NCBI GenBank assembly: GCA_934402375.1
Contig: CAKRUB010000001.1
Span: forward strand, 124,001-188,000
Source: an uncultured Acetatifactor sp.
Lineage (GTDB): Bacteria; Bacillota; Clostridia; Lachnospirales; Lachnospiraceae
DNA: 64,000 nt
Reading direction: 5' to 3'
Shown: positions 8,627-17,597 of the stretch, one piece after another
How the letters are laid out: every line of letters begins with the position of its first letter
Numbering within the stretch: position 1 is the first letter of the stretch
Program-made: the position numbers and the translations under genes
The notes under the pieces: generated by a model
Seen by the model: only the letters and a program-made list of their open reading frames with translations
Told to the model about the DNA's origin: nothing
Databases searched by the model: none

Positions 8627-10177
8627 TTATTGCTCTTGCTGCGTTTTTTCATTTCTGAATGATTTCCGGTATTCCGTAGGTGTCTGGTGCATTTCTGCTG
8701 TAAATTTTGACACAAAATATTTACTTTCCCCAAATCCTACCTCCTCTGCAATCTTGTAGATTACCTCATCCGTCTGGCGCAAAAGTCTTTTGGCTTCCTC
8801 CATCCGCAATCTGTTCACATACTGCTTAAAACCTTCTCCTGTTGCATTCATCATGCACTTTCCAAGATAGGAAGAACTAATAAAGAAATTATCTGCGACA
8901 TTCTTCAGCGAAATAGGCTCCCGGAAATGTTCCTGAATATAGGAAAGGATTTTCTCAACTAAATCATTATTCTTTACATTTTTTGCCGCAACGACATAGT
9001 CCGTTACAAGGTTAATCTGTTTCCACAACATCTGTTCCCAGTTTTCAGCACCGATAAAGCCGCATTCATCCCGCCAATCCAATGGCTTCAAATCAATTTT
9101 TACCCTCTTGTCCTCGGTACTGCACCCCTGTATAATATCCACAAGAATATAATAAATGCGATAACTGATTTCCTGAATATAAACAATATTTAATTTTTTC
9201 GCCCGGGCTTCTGAAAGAATCGAATCGAATTCTTCTCTTAAATAATCCCGATCTGTTACCTGTACCGCATACTTGATTTTATCCAGATGAGAATCTTCAT
9301 GTGCAATTCGCATTTCGGATTCCTCAGTCTCCGTTTTTTCCCCGATACATATAATCCTTTCTCCTCTCCAGAAGACATCTGTCATCATCTTATATAGATG
9401 AATATCATAGATATATCTAAAAGAGCTGGTCATATCACGAAAAATAGCTGTATCAAACAAAATTGCACAATCAGCATCATGTTTCTTAATGTGATGTAAA
9501 ATATGCCTTCCGAATAATGTTACACTGTACTGATACTCTTCCAAAATCTCTTCTTTTACAAGATAAGTAAGTACGCTGCCTCTACTCCGCAGCAGAGCCG
9601 CTTTGCCATTCGGTATCCGCTTTTCCAGTTCTTCCCTGACAAAAGAATATATATTTTCACAGTCTTCTCTCCACAAAAGTACACAATGCATCAAAAAATA
9701 TTTTTTATATTCCTCTGTATTTTCCTTCCCCTCATGATATATTTTCTGCAAAGCTTTCGTTACATTTGTAATACTCTCATTGTCACGCTTTTGTATTCCA
9801 TTATCCAGCTCCTGTTTTAGTTGCAATAGCAGAGGCATAAGTTCATCCTCATCTAATGGCTTTGTAAGATAGGCTTTGACCCCGAAACGCATGGCACTTC
9901 TTGCATATTCAAAATCACTGTATCCGGAAAGCATAATAATATAAGGCATATTATTTTCTTCCTTTTTCAAACAGCCCAGAAATTCCAGACCGTCAAGTAT
10001 TGGCATACATACATCCAGAAGAATCACATCCGGATGAAAGACTCTGTATTTTTCCAGCGCGTCTGCTCCGTTTTTTGCCATTGAACATACCTGAAAGCCG
10101 CAGGATTCAAAATCAACTGCCTGTGCAAGACTTTCACGTATGGTTTTCTCGTCGTCTGCGATCATTATTTGATACAT
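8627..10177 (-). CDS. Response regulator with AraC output domain (YesN type)
   Basis: Cytoplasmic transcription factor, 516 residues. The N-terminal receiver domain (1-120) has the acidic pair DDE near residue 9, the phospho-acceptor Asp in VILLDVCMP near 55 and the conserved Lys in AYLTKPLDED. The middle region (about 130-400) is a poorly conserved linker. The C-terminal AraC domain shows LKNVADNFFISSSYLGKCM and IYKIAEEVGFGESKYFVSKF, ending in PTEYRKSF. GGAG with a 6-base spacer fixes the start. It follows the kinase gene by one base and should activate the downstream ABC operon. Confidence 0.95.
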   Translation of the reverse strand: MYQIMIADDEKTIRESLAQAVDFESCGFQVCSMAKNGADALEKYRVFHPDVILLDVCMPILDGLEFLGCLKKEENNMPYIIMLSGYSDFEYARSAMRFGVKAYLTKPLDEDELMPLLLQLKQELDNGIQKRDNESITNVTKALQKIYHEGKENTEEYKKYFLMHCVLLWREDCENIYSFVREELEKRIPNGKAALLRSRGSVLTYLVKEEILEEYQYSVTLFGRHILHHIKKHDADCAILFDTAIFRDMTSSFRYIYDIHLYKMMTDVFWRGERIICIGEKTETEESEMRIAHEDSHLDKIKYAVQVTDRDYLREEFDSILSEARAKKLNIVYIQEISYRIYYILVDIIQGCSTEDKRVKIDLKPLDWRDECGFIGAENWEQMLWKQINLVTDYVVAAKNVKNNDLVEKILSYIQEHFREPISLKNVADNFFISSSYLGKCMMNATGEGFKQYVNRLRMEEAKRLLRQTDEVIYKIAEEVGFGESKYFVSKFTAEMHQTPTEYRKSFRNEKTQQEQ

Positions 10178-10178
10178 A

Positions 10179-12020
10179 TTATTCTCCGTTCAGTGTAAAA
10201 TCATAATCCCTTTTTTCGTTCCCAATGGGGATACTTATCTGGCATTTTGTTCCACTGCCATACACACTGTCAATTTCAAAGCTACAGGTATCACCATAAT
10301 ATAGATTAAGTCTTCTGTATACATTCCAGAGCCCCACGCTCTTTCCGACTGCGGGCTGTCCACTCAGCATTGCCCGAAGTTCTTTAAGCTTTTCGTCCGT
10401 CATACCTCCGCCATTATCTTCGATTGACAGTTTAAGATACTCCCCGCAGACAACGGCATCGACTTTAACCAAACGATTATCGGAAACGGCTTCCACTCCA
10501 TGGACACATGCATTTTCAACTAAGGGTTGCAGAATCATTTTTGGTATAAGGCAATCCCACGCTTCTTCCACCACATTGATTTCGTAAGAGAATTCATCTC
10601 CGAACCGATAATTTTGTATATGCAAAAATTCATCCAAAAAATTCATCTCTTCCCTAAGCGTTATAATATTATCCCGCCATTCAATCAGATTGCGGAACAT
10701 TCTTGCCATATACCGTATCATCTGGGCTGTCTCTTTCTCTCCCTTGACAACAGCTTTTAACCGGATGCTTTCTAAGGCATTAAACATAAAATGCGGATTC
10801 ACCTGACTTTGAAGTGCAAGAAACCGTGCCTGATTGGTTTCCTTTTCAAGTTCTGCCTGTATAATTCTTGATTTATATTCTTTGTCAATCAGTTCTGTCA
10901 GCTGCTGACTCATCTGGTTAATGCTTTCCTCCAGAACACTGAATTCGTCTTTACCTGAAATTTCCGGTTTGTATAGTACAAAATTGCCCTTGGCAATCTC
11001 CTCCGATTGCTTCACCAGACGTTCCAGCCGGCGGTTCATATTGGCGACAACCAGATAAACACAGCATAATGCAAAAAGCAGACACAGGATAGAAATAGCA
11101 AATGACATCAACCGGCTATGTGAAAACTCTTTTGCGATCGCACGGTCATCGTAAATGCCATACAGCGTAATATGAAAGTCACTCAATTCCTTTTTTAATA
11201 CCGTATAACCTTCGTTCTTCTCCTGCTCCTGCTCATTATACACTGCCATTTCCCCAATATTGCTATAGGAATTTGCTGCCGAAATAATATGATTTTCCGA
11301 ATCTACAAGGAACATATTCTCAAACAGATTACTCTCCAGCAGCACCCTTTCCATATAGGATGTATTGAGATTTGCACGGAGTATTTTTTGATATTTACTA
11401 TACTGGCTGTAATGATCAAAAATAATTAACAGGCTGATACTTCTTGTATCAACAGTCCTTGCAAATCTGCTTTTTTCATGAGCCGTACGAAAATAAATCC
11501 TGCTCTTGCCTTCAATAGGCTGCAGGTTGACATAAGATAATTCTTCACCCAGAGTTTCCTTGTCGATTGGATTTAGTGTCCTGACAACGGCACCATTCAG
11601 AATGGTATCATTGTCTGTGTAAATCATCATATTGCTAATTTCATAGGGATAAAGCATGCTGTCGGAAAAAAGCAGCTGAAAGGCCTCCTGATATTGGATC
11701 AGATATTCCAGCTCCCGGTCATAGGTATAATCAAGATACCTGTACAGAGTTTCATTATTGCAGTAAGCCTTCATCAGGGACACTGCGCCGGAAAGCATGT
11801 TATTAATTTTTTCTGCCTTATCATTCATGGCATCATTCAGTTTTTCCAGCATTTCTGCCTGTACACTCTGTTCTGTCTGATGATAATAGACAATATTCTG
11901 TACCAGAACAGGAATCATAATACTAAATACAAATAAGAGCGCAAATTTCTTGGAAAATGAAAGATTATTCAGATACGAATTAAACAAACCCCGTTTAGAC
12001 ATAGTATTATTTCTTCTCAT
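10179..12020 (-). CDS. Sensor histidine kinase (YesM type)
   Basis: Membrane sensor partner of the adjacent response regulator. A first membrane helix (FALLFVFSIMIPVLV), an extracellular dCache-like sensing region of about 250 residues, a second helix (SFAISILCLLFALCCVYLVV) and a HAMP segment precede the His_kinase domain with the phosphorylated His in QVNPHFMFNALES. The HATPase domain follows, with ENACVHG and DNGGGM. The start is uncertain. ATG 12020 is used here (613 aa); ATG 12002 and a TTG at 12041 are also in frame and no ribosome site is strong. It probably senses an external sugar or the loaded binding protein. Confidence 0.92.
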   Translation of the reverse strand: MRRNNTMSKRGLFNSYLNNLSFSKKFALLFVFSIMIPVLVQNIVYYHQTEQSVQAEMLEKLNDAMNDKAEKINNMLSGAVSLMKAYCNNETLYRYLDYTYDRELEYLIQYQEAFQLLFSDSMLYPYEISNMMIYTDNDTILNGAVVRTLNPIDKETLGEELSYVNLQPIEGKSRIYFRTAHEKSRFARTVDTRSISLLIIFDHYSQYSKYQKILRANLNTSYMERVLLESNLFENMFLVDSENHIISAANSYSNIGEMAVYNEQEQEKNEGYTVLKKELSDFHITLYGIYDDRAIAKEFSHSRLMSFAISILCLLFALCCVYLVVANMNRRLERLVKQSEEIAKGNFVLYKPEISGKDEFSVLEESINQMSQQLTELIDKEYKSRIIQAELEKETNQARFLALQSQVNPHFMFNALESIRLKAVVKGEKETAQMIRYMARMFRNLIEWRDNIITLREEMNFLDEFLHIQNYRFGDEFSYEINVVEEAWDCLIPKMILQPLVENACVHGVEAVSDNRLVKVDAVVCGEYLKLSIEDNGGGMTDEKLKELRAMLSGQPAVGKSVGLWNVYRRLNLYYGDTCSFEIDSVYGSGTKCQISIPIGNEKRDYDFTLNGE

Positions 12021-12066
12021 TTCTTCTCTTCGCGCCCACAAAAAGCAAGAGACTTTTCATCAAATC

Positions 12067-12456
12067 CTAATAGATATATTCCGAAGAATAATAGGGAACA
12101 ACCAGCGTCTGCCCCGCTGAAATTGTGTCTTCCTCAAGATGGTTGATATGCTTCACCTCAGAAATATAACTATTTTTATTTTTATAGAAATCATAGTCAA
12201 TATATTCATCTGCAATATTCCAAAGGGTATCACCTGTATTCACTGTGATACTCGTATAGTACTTAAAACCGCTGCTGGCATTTGACTTAATGGCTCTATA
12301 GGACAGTGAACAGATCAGAACCATGCAGATTGCAGCAAAAACAGCCACAAAGCCAAGCACTAGCTTCTGTCTCCGTGCTCTGCGCAGCCGTAACACACGT
12401 CTGTAGCTTCTCAAGGCTCTGTCATCCATTATTCCAAAACTTCTCCTGTTCTGCAT
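12067..12456 (-). CDS. LysM membrane protein, YneA-like SOS cell-division inhibitor
   Basis: Small single-pass protein, 129 residues from ATG 12456 (an ATG at 12465 is also possible but has no spacer to its site). A basic Arg-rich N-terminus is followed by one membrane helix (LVLGFVAVFAAICMVLIC), then an extracellular LysM domain (ITVNTGDTLWNIADEY to AGQTLVVPYY) that would bind peptidoglycan. This architecture matches YneA of Bacillus, which blocks division during DNA damage. The assignment is strengthened by the upstream promoter with LexA boxes and by lexA lying on the opposite strand beyond the glycosidase module. The function is inferred from architecture and regulation. Confidence 0.8.
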   Translation of the reverse strand: MQNRRSFGIMDDRALRSYRRVLRLRRARRQKLVLGFVAVFAAICMVLICSLSYRAIKSNASSGFKYYTSITVNTGDTLWNIADEYIDYDFYKNKNSYISEVKHINHLEEDTISAGQTLVVPYYSSEYIY

Positions 12457-12497
12457 TACCCTCATCCTCTCTCACGAAAACGCCCGGACATCTGTTC

Positions 12498-12511
12498 GGA
12501 ACGTTTGTTCT
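12498..12511 (-). promoter_or_regulatory. LexA operator 1 of the yneA-like gene
   Basis: Minus-strand AGAACAAACGTTCC matches 13 of 14 positions of the Gram-positive LexA consensus CGAACRNRYGTTYC. It sits at the expected transcription start, just downstream of the -10 box. Confidence 0.75.
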
Positions 12512-12517
12512 ATGCAA

Positions 12518-12546
12518 ATTATATTGCAAGAACAAACGTTTGTCAA
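12518..12546 (-). promoter_or_regulatory. SOS promoter of the yneA-like gene
   Basis: Minus-strand TTGACA (12541-12546) and TATAAT (12518-12523) are separated by exactly 17 bases, a consensus sigma-A promoter. One LexA box lies in the spacer and another covers the start site, so repression is expected to be tight. Confidence 0.85.
12529..12542 (+). promoter_or_regulatory. LexA operator 2 of the yneA-like gene
   Basis: AGAACAAACGTTTG matches 12 of 14 positions of the LexA consensus. It fills most of the spacer between -35 and -10. With operator 1 it forms an inverted pair (AACGTTTGTTCT / AGAACAAACGTT) around the -10 box. Confidence 0.7.
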
Positions 12547-12555
12547 CAGATAATC

Positions 12556-12573
12556 CGAACATATTTTCGGAAT
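12556..12573 (+). repeat. 18-bp LexA-like direct repeat, left copy
   Basis: CGAACATATTTTCGGAAT matches 17 of 18 bases of a sequence at 18615-18632 in the same orientation. Its first 14 bases match 12 of 14 LexA consensus positions. It sits 10 bases upstream of the yneA-like -35 and marks the left side of the inserted glycosidase module. Confidence 0.65.
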
Positions 12574-12585
12574 GCAGAATTAAGT

Positions 12586-12702
12586 GTTACTGTTCACAGT
12601 CCATATTCCGCGAAGTCAAAATTGCATGAAATGCAATTTTGCGAGACTTGCAGGCGCCTGTGCATCGCGAAGCGTGTTGCTGTGAACGGAGTGAACAGTA
12701 AC
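12586..12702 (-). mobile_element. MITE copy A, 117 bp with 8-bp target duplication
   Basis: Non-coding element with perfect 12-bp terminal inverted repeats GTTACTGTTCAC / GTGAACAGTAAC. It is flanked on both sides by AATTAAGT (12578-12585 and 12703-12710), a perfect 8-bp target-site duplication. Inside are a 10-bp stem AAAATTGCAT/ATGCAATTTT with a 3-base loop and the palindrome CAGGCGCCTG. It is nearly identical, in inverse orientation, to the element at 54672-54787. It encodes no transposase. The right duplication abuts the stop codon of the GH43 gene. Confidence 0.9.
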
Positions 12703-12710
12703 AATTAAGT

Positions 12711-15700
12711 TTAGAACCGGAACCAGTCGAAATCCACAAATCCCTTTGTCTCGTTGTCTGCATAGGCAAACAAACCATACCGATATCCTGTAAAATCCGG
12801 AATATCATAATTCATATAAAGGATTTCTCCAGTCTGAATCCATGTTTCATTGTCAAGGCTATAGTAAAAGGCTGCTTCGTCTCTTCTTCCCCGGAAATCA
12901 CATGTTATTTTCAGATAAAGCATATGTGTTTCTTTCAGCTCCGTCATGGAACAGCATCTTCCGTCAGCATCCTTGTTGCTGTCGGCCTTCTGCATAACAA
13001 TATACTTTTTGCCGTCCCTCATGACAACTCCGATATAGCCGTACTGGCGCTGGAACACAGTCAGTCCCGCAGTCATGCCGTCTGTCATGTTAGAAATATC
13101 CATGGCAGTAGTTCCGGAACAGACCGGTCCCGTGGTACGCAGTGTAAGCATATTGCGTGCAGAGCGGATATTAGCTGTCTTGCCAACCGGCTTTAGCCGG
13201 AGGAAACCGGGTCTTTCCGTCAGACTCCAGAAGCGGTTGTCAGGGTTATGATTCCACTGCCATTGAGGCTTCAGACAGGAGCCATTATAATCGTTCTCAC
13301 CGTTTCCGATCTGTGGCTTTATTCTGTCCGCCTTGTCATAGCAGCGATAATTCCTTTCATCATTTTCAAAATCATCGTCCTCCTGAAAGTCTCCCACAGA
13401 CATTGCAGTACATACAGGCAGGTGATCAACAACAGGCATTTTGTGGAATAAAAACGGAGTAGCTTCCCCTAAATAGTTCCCTACCACCGGCCAATCCAGC
13501 AAATCGCCCTCCGTTCCCCATTCCATAGGGGACAGCATGGGAATACGTCCAACCGAACCAGTGTCCTGGAAAAGGAAGCAGTACCACTTCCCATCCTCCG
13601 TGCTTACGATACCACCCTGCGCTATGCCATTATTGGGCATGTATATGTTATCGTTGGCGTCAAACAAATGTCCTGCAAAGATCTTCCTGCAGGTCCAGTC
13701 GCCCGGAACCTCATCATCCCAACGGCCACTTCCCTTCAGGCTCTTACTTCTCCAGCATAATTCCTGTCTCTGCCACTGCTGACCCTGAATAGCCATGATA
13801 TAATAATAACCATTGTGCTGATATACATGGAATCCCTCACCCCACAGACCCTGCTTGGGATTTTCGTAATTACTGTTGTGCAGGACAAACTGCTTGGGAC
13901 CATACTCAACTGTGTGGTTTGTTATATCAATGAAAAGTTCTCGGTAGCAGATGTCATGTGTGCCGAGCCCGTCCTTACAATCATCGGAAAAGAAAATGTA
14001 TTTTCTCCCGTCCAGTTCATCAAACAACATCCCGTTATCATAACACATTTCCGGGAAGGTGGTACGATACCATGAACCGTTCTCAATGTCTTCCGTCATG
14101 AATATATAAGTTTTCTGCGTGGAGTTACATGTAAACGCCACAAAAAACCAGCCTGTTTCGGGATCCTGCCGCAGGCTTGCCGCCCATGAGCCGATGGAAT
14201 AATCATTCTGCCCGTTTTTGAGTGCATACCGATCTTCCTCCTCAAGGATCTGATACACATAGTTAACCGTGCTCCAATGTACCAGATCATAAGATTTCAT
14301 CACCGGCACTCCCGGGCAAAAATGCATGGTAGTGCTCACCATGTAAAAGACCTGATGACCTTCCTTATCCTTTGAACGGATGATATCCATATCAGGCACA
14401 TCTGCATAAATGACCGGATTATGGTAGGTCGGTGCAACCACAATTGTGGATTCTACATATTTCATTGCCTGATTCAAAGCCATATCTTCCGTCATATCCA
14501 GAACGGGCTGATGATCGACATCGAAATGTACCTGCCTGATACCGCTGCACCGGGGAGCATCCACACCGGGTCTTGCATGATAGGTATTCCAGATGTCTCC
14601 GTTAGCATCCTCAACATAAGCATTATGACCGGTTCCAAACTCTCCCGGTACGCTTCTGGAAGTCAGAATGGGATAATTGGATTTTGTCCAGCTGGAAGCC
14701 TTTAAAAGATCTTTTCCGCCCTCAATAGATAACAACCCTACCACATAGGTGGTATCCACTGCTGCGGCAGAATATGTGACATATAATTTGTTATCCCGTA
14801 CAAGAGCATACGGTCCTTCAACAACAAAGGTATGGTTATTCTCCCATCCATATTCCGGTTTTGTCAGTATAACCGGATCACTTGCCAGCTTCCACGGTTC
14901 GCGGGGATTCAGCTTTGCAATATAGAGCCATGCGCCCAGATCCTTTGGTAAGAACTGTCTCTGGGACCAGATGACATAATCCTCACCTCCCCATGTAAAG
15001 TGTGTCATGTCCAGCGTAATTGTCTTTCCGGCTTCACAAATATCGCTTCCGTCCGCGCGTACAATCCGTCTGGGCGCTTCCCAATCTTCCTTTATAATGG
15101 GATTACCGCCATCCTTCAGAATCATCACACGGCTCTCTTCCTCAAAAAAAGGCTCCGGGGTCGCTGCATGCATAATACACAATTTTCCACCTATAATATG
15201 TAATTCCGGTGCCCACAGAAGTCCTCCGATTCCCTCATATGTGGTACTGTCCAAAATCAGGTTTTCTTTGGCATTGACCAACTCCGGAATGGAATCTGCC
15301 TCGCGGATATACATCGTGTGTTCATGATCGGCATCGTTGGTTGCGATAAAATAAAACTTATTATTCCACCTTCCAATGCATGGATCTGCATGATTTTCTG
15401 CTACAGGAAAAGGAAAACTGTCCTGATGGAGAGTTCCCGCTACCTTATATTCTCCCGGTACATTAAAATCAACATTGTCCAGATTCCAGTCAACAGCTGC
15501 CGTACTCTCGGTTCCGTCAGAAAAAAGCTTTCGTGCCTTAATCTCGCAAAATTCCTCTTTGGAGCCTGCAAGCACCTTCTCGGGAAAAATCGTCTCCACA
15601 TGATGCGCAGTCAGAAACTTATTCTTTAAACGCTGTGCTGTCTCGTCTGAAATCTCAATGCAGTTACACAGGCATGCTCCTTCCGGAAGCTCCTTCAGTT

Positions 15701-16109
15701 CCCCTGCTTCTTCCAGATTTTTTCCGGATGCCCAAAGCGCATGTAATGCCTTATACTCCTCACCGGGCTCCCGTAACCCCTGCTCTATGTAAGAAACAAA
15801 GTCATCTGTTGTAAATGACAGAACCAGCCCGTTGCTCTCTTCATCCGGCTCACCATCCGCCAATGTACGAACTGCCAGAACCTCATAATGGCCATTTCCC
15901 ATAGAATGGATATAAGGGTATCTTATGCTTTTAGGGTTCAGGGAACCATCCTCATTCTCTGTAGCCTTTGCAAAGAGAATACCGCTGTTGTGATTCAGTG
16001 TAATTACCTTTCCGTCCTCCTCAAGCAAAAGATGCATGCTGTACGCCAGCCTGGGATCATAATAGACACTGTCCATCGGTTCTCTCGTATAACACCATAA
16101 TTTTTTCAT
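12711..16109 (-). CDS. Tandem GH43 glycoside hydrolase with Ig-like and lectin-like domains
   Basis: Large cytoplasmic enzyme of 1132 residues with no signal peptide. In order it has: an N-terminal region of about 150 residues that resembles GH43-associated modules; a Big_4-like domain (about 175-230, FNVPGEYKVAGTL); a first five-bladed GH43 propeller (about 235-550, with ADPCIGRWNNKFYFIATND, LWAPELHIIGGK and VEGPYALV holding the expected catalytic acids); a second GH43 module (about 565-890, DMDIIRSKDKEG and WGEGFHVYQHNGYYYI) like XynB2-type beta-xylosidases; and a C-terminal concanavalin-like beta-sandwich ending FVDFDWFRF. The likely substrates are arabinose- or xylose-decorated oligosaccharides imported by the cell. 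AAAAGGAG precedes the ATG. It follows the GH29 gene by 12 bases. Confidence 0.88.
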   Translation of the reverse strand: MKKLWCYTREPMDSVYYDPRLAYSMHLLLEEDGKVITLNHNSGILFAKATENEDGSLNPKSIRYPYIHSMGNGHYEVLAVRTLADGEPDEESNGLVLSFTTDDFVSYIEQGLREPGEEYKALHALWASGKNLEEAGELKELPEGACLCNCIEISDETAQRLKNKFLTAHHVETIFPEKVLAGSKEEFCEIKARKLFSDGTESTAAVDWNLDNVDFNVPGEYKVAGTLHQDSFPFPVAENHADPCIGRWNNKFYFIATNDADHEHTMYIREADSIPELVNAKENLILDSTTYEGIGGLLWAPELHIIGGKLCIMHAATPEPFFEEESRVMILKDGGNPIIKEDWEAPRRIVRADGSDICEAGKTITLDMTHFTWGGEDYVIWSQRQFLPKDLGAWLYIAKLNPREPWKLASDPVILTKPEYGWENNHTFVVEGPYALVRDNKLYVTYSAAAVDTTYVVGLLSIEGGKDLLKASSWTKSNYPILTSRSVPGEFGTGHNAYVEDANGDIWNTYHARPGVDAPRCSGIRQVHFDVDHQPVLDMTEDMALNQAMKYVESTIVVAPTYHNPVIYADVPDMDIIRSKDKEGHQVFYMVSTTMHFCPGVPVMKSYDLVHWSTVNYVYQILEEEDRYALKNGQNDYSIGSWAASLRQDPETGWFFVAFTCNSTQKTYIFMTEDIENGSWYRTTFPEMCYDNGMLFDELDGRKYIFFSDDCKDGLGTHDICYRELFIDITNHTVEYGPKQFVLHNSNYENPKQGLWGEGFHVYQHNGYYYIMAIQGQQWQRQELCWRSKSLKGSGRWDDEVPGDWTCRKIFAGHLFDANDNIYMPNNGIAQGGIVSTEDGKWYCFLFQDTGSVGRIPMLSPMEWGTEGDLLDWPVVGNYLGEATPFLFHKMPVVDHLPVCTAMSVGDFQEDDDFENDERNYRCYDKADRIKPQIGNGENDYNGSCLKPQWQWNHNPDNRFWSLTERPGFLRLKPVGKTANIRSARNMLTLRTTGPVCSGTTAMDISNMTDGMTAGLTVFQRQYGYIGVVMRDGKKYIVMQKADSNKDADGRCCSMTELKETHMLYLKITCDFRGRRDEAAFYYSLDNETWIQTGEILYMNYDIPDFTGYRYGLFAYADNETKGFVDFDWFRF

Positions 16110-16121
16110 GTTTTTCTCCTT

Positions 16122-17597
16122 TTAGTCAATTTCTATTTCAAACACTATTGGCCGTTCGTCCGAAACCGTATCTGTCGAGATATGAAGACCATATTCATCA
16201 CAGCTCACATTACTTACCTTTGCGCCGTCCAGACGACGAACTGACTTAATAATGCCATGAAAATTCGGTTTTACGGCGGCATCTGCCTTTGCAAGGGATC
16301 TGACGGTAAGCTCATTCTTTCCAGCCAAATTAAGACATATCGCATACAGGCAGCCACCATTTACCGTAAAGCGTATATCTTCCGCAGTATAATTTTTCGC
16401 CTCGCTATCCGCAAACTGCCCTTCCTGAATTATCGTGGGACCCTCCGACGATTTCCGCCAAAGCTTTGCGCCATAAATGGCCTTTCCATTGGTTCTTAAC
16501 CAATCGCCGATTTCCAGAAGAATCCTCTTATCCTCTTCCGGTATCGTGCCATCTGCCTTAGGACCGATATTTAACATCATCCGTCCGTTCTTACTGACAA
16601 TGTCTACCAGATCCTGAAGAATCTGGACAGATGACTTATATACATTCTCCTCTGTGTAGCACCAGGAATTCTTGGCAACCGCTGTATCTGTCTGCCATAA
16701 ATAGGGCTTTGCATCGGCAAACTGTCCGCGTTCAATATCCACAACGGCAGTTCCAAATTCAAATGCATCATGCTTGTAGTTTATCACCACACCCTCACCC
16801 CACTCGACAGCTCTGTTGTAATAATACGCCGCAAATTTCTTCAGATAGGGTTTGGCCGCGCTATGCTGGATCCACCAATCAAAATATACCAGTCTGGGCT
16901 TATATTTGTCAACAATTTCACAGCAGCGGCATAACCAATCTGTCAGAAATTCTTCGGTGGGAACCGGCTGTGAATATAAATCCTGATGATCAGGTTCCTT
17001 CATGGAGGGCCAATAAAAATCACCTCTCTGTAACGGTTCCTTTATATCGGACTCAAATTCTTTTCCGTGGCCCATAAAGAACCAATGCTCTATTCTATGG
17101 CTGGATGCGCAGTTCTTAATTCCTTTTCTGCATAACGCTTCGCTCAATTCTCCCAGAACATCTCTCCGGGGTCCCATTTTGGCAGCACACCAGTCCGACA
17201 ATTGACTTTCATACATCTGAAAACCATCATGATGCTCTGCAACAGGCGTAACATACTGGGCGCCGGCAAGTCTGAATAATTCCGCCCACTCCTCGGCATT
17301 GAATTTTTCTGCCCGAAACATGGGAATGAAATCCTTATAACCAAATTCCTTCTGGGAACCGTAGGTTTGTATATGATGCTCGTACTCTCTGCTCCCCTGA
17401 ATATACATGTTTCTTGAATACCACTCGTTGCTGAAGGCCGGAACCGAATAAATTCCCCAATGAATAAAAATGCCGAATTTTGCGGCTCTGTACCATTCCG
17501 GAACTCTGTAATTCTGGAGAGACTCCCATGTCGCATCATAGGGTCCGTTTTTGATAACCTCATCAATTTTTTTCATCCATGCTTTTTGATCATACAT
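16122..17597 (-). CDS. GH29 alpha-L-fucosidase, intracellular
   Basis: Retaining fucosidase of family GH29, 491 residues. The N-terminal (beta/alpha)8-like catalytic domain opens with the signature WYRAAKFGIFIHWGIYSVPAF. It carries the predicted nucleophile Asp in RLVYFDWWI, and the C-terminal part (about 390 onward) is a beta-sandwich. There is no signal peptide, so it acts on imported fucosylated oligosaccharide. ATG 17597 is chosen because GGAGG lies 10 bases upstream; the GTG at 17606 is too close to that site. It leads an operon with the GH43 gene and is divergent from an AraC gene that probably controls it. Confidence 0.93.
   Translation of the reverse strand: MYDQKAWMKKIDEVIKNGPYDATWESLQNYRVPEWYRAAKFGIFIHWGIYSVPAFSNEWYSRNMYIQGSREYEHHIQTYGSQKEFGYKDFIPMFRAEKFNAEEWAELFRLAGAQYVTPVAEHHDGFQMYESQLSDWCAAKMGPRRDVLGELSEALCRKGIKNCASSHRIEHWFFMGHGKEFESDIKEPLQRGDFYWPSMKEPDHQDLYSQPVPTEEFLTDWLCRCCEIVDKYKPRLVYFDWWIQHSAAKPYLKKFAAYYYNRAVEWGEGVVINYKHDAFEFGTAVVDIERGQFADAKPYLWQTDTAVAKNSWCYTEENVYKSSVQILQDLVDIVSKNGRMMLNIGPKADGTIPEEDKRILLEIGDWLRTNGKAIYGAKLWRKSSEGPTIIQEGQFADSEAKNYTAEDIRFTVNGGCLYAICLNLAGKNELTVRSLAKADAAVKPNFHGIIKSVRRLDGAKVSNVSCDEYGLHISTDTVSDERPIVFEIEID

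Noticed and set aside
4592..12041. An ABC ATPase for the sugar importer
   Set aside because: None is encoded here; importers of this type commonly borrow a shared ATPase from elsewhere in the genome.
12587..12808. Minus-strand open frame of 73 codons over MITE copy A
   Set aside because: It runs through the terminal repeats and into the GH43 3' end in another frame; the element is non-coding.
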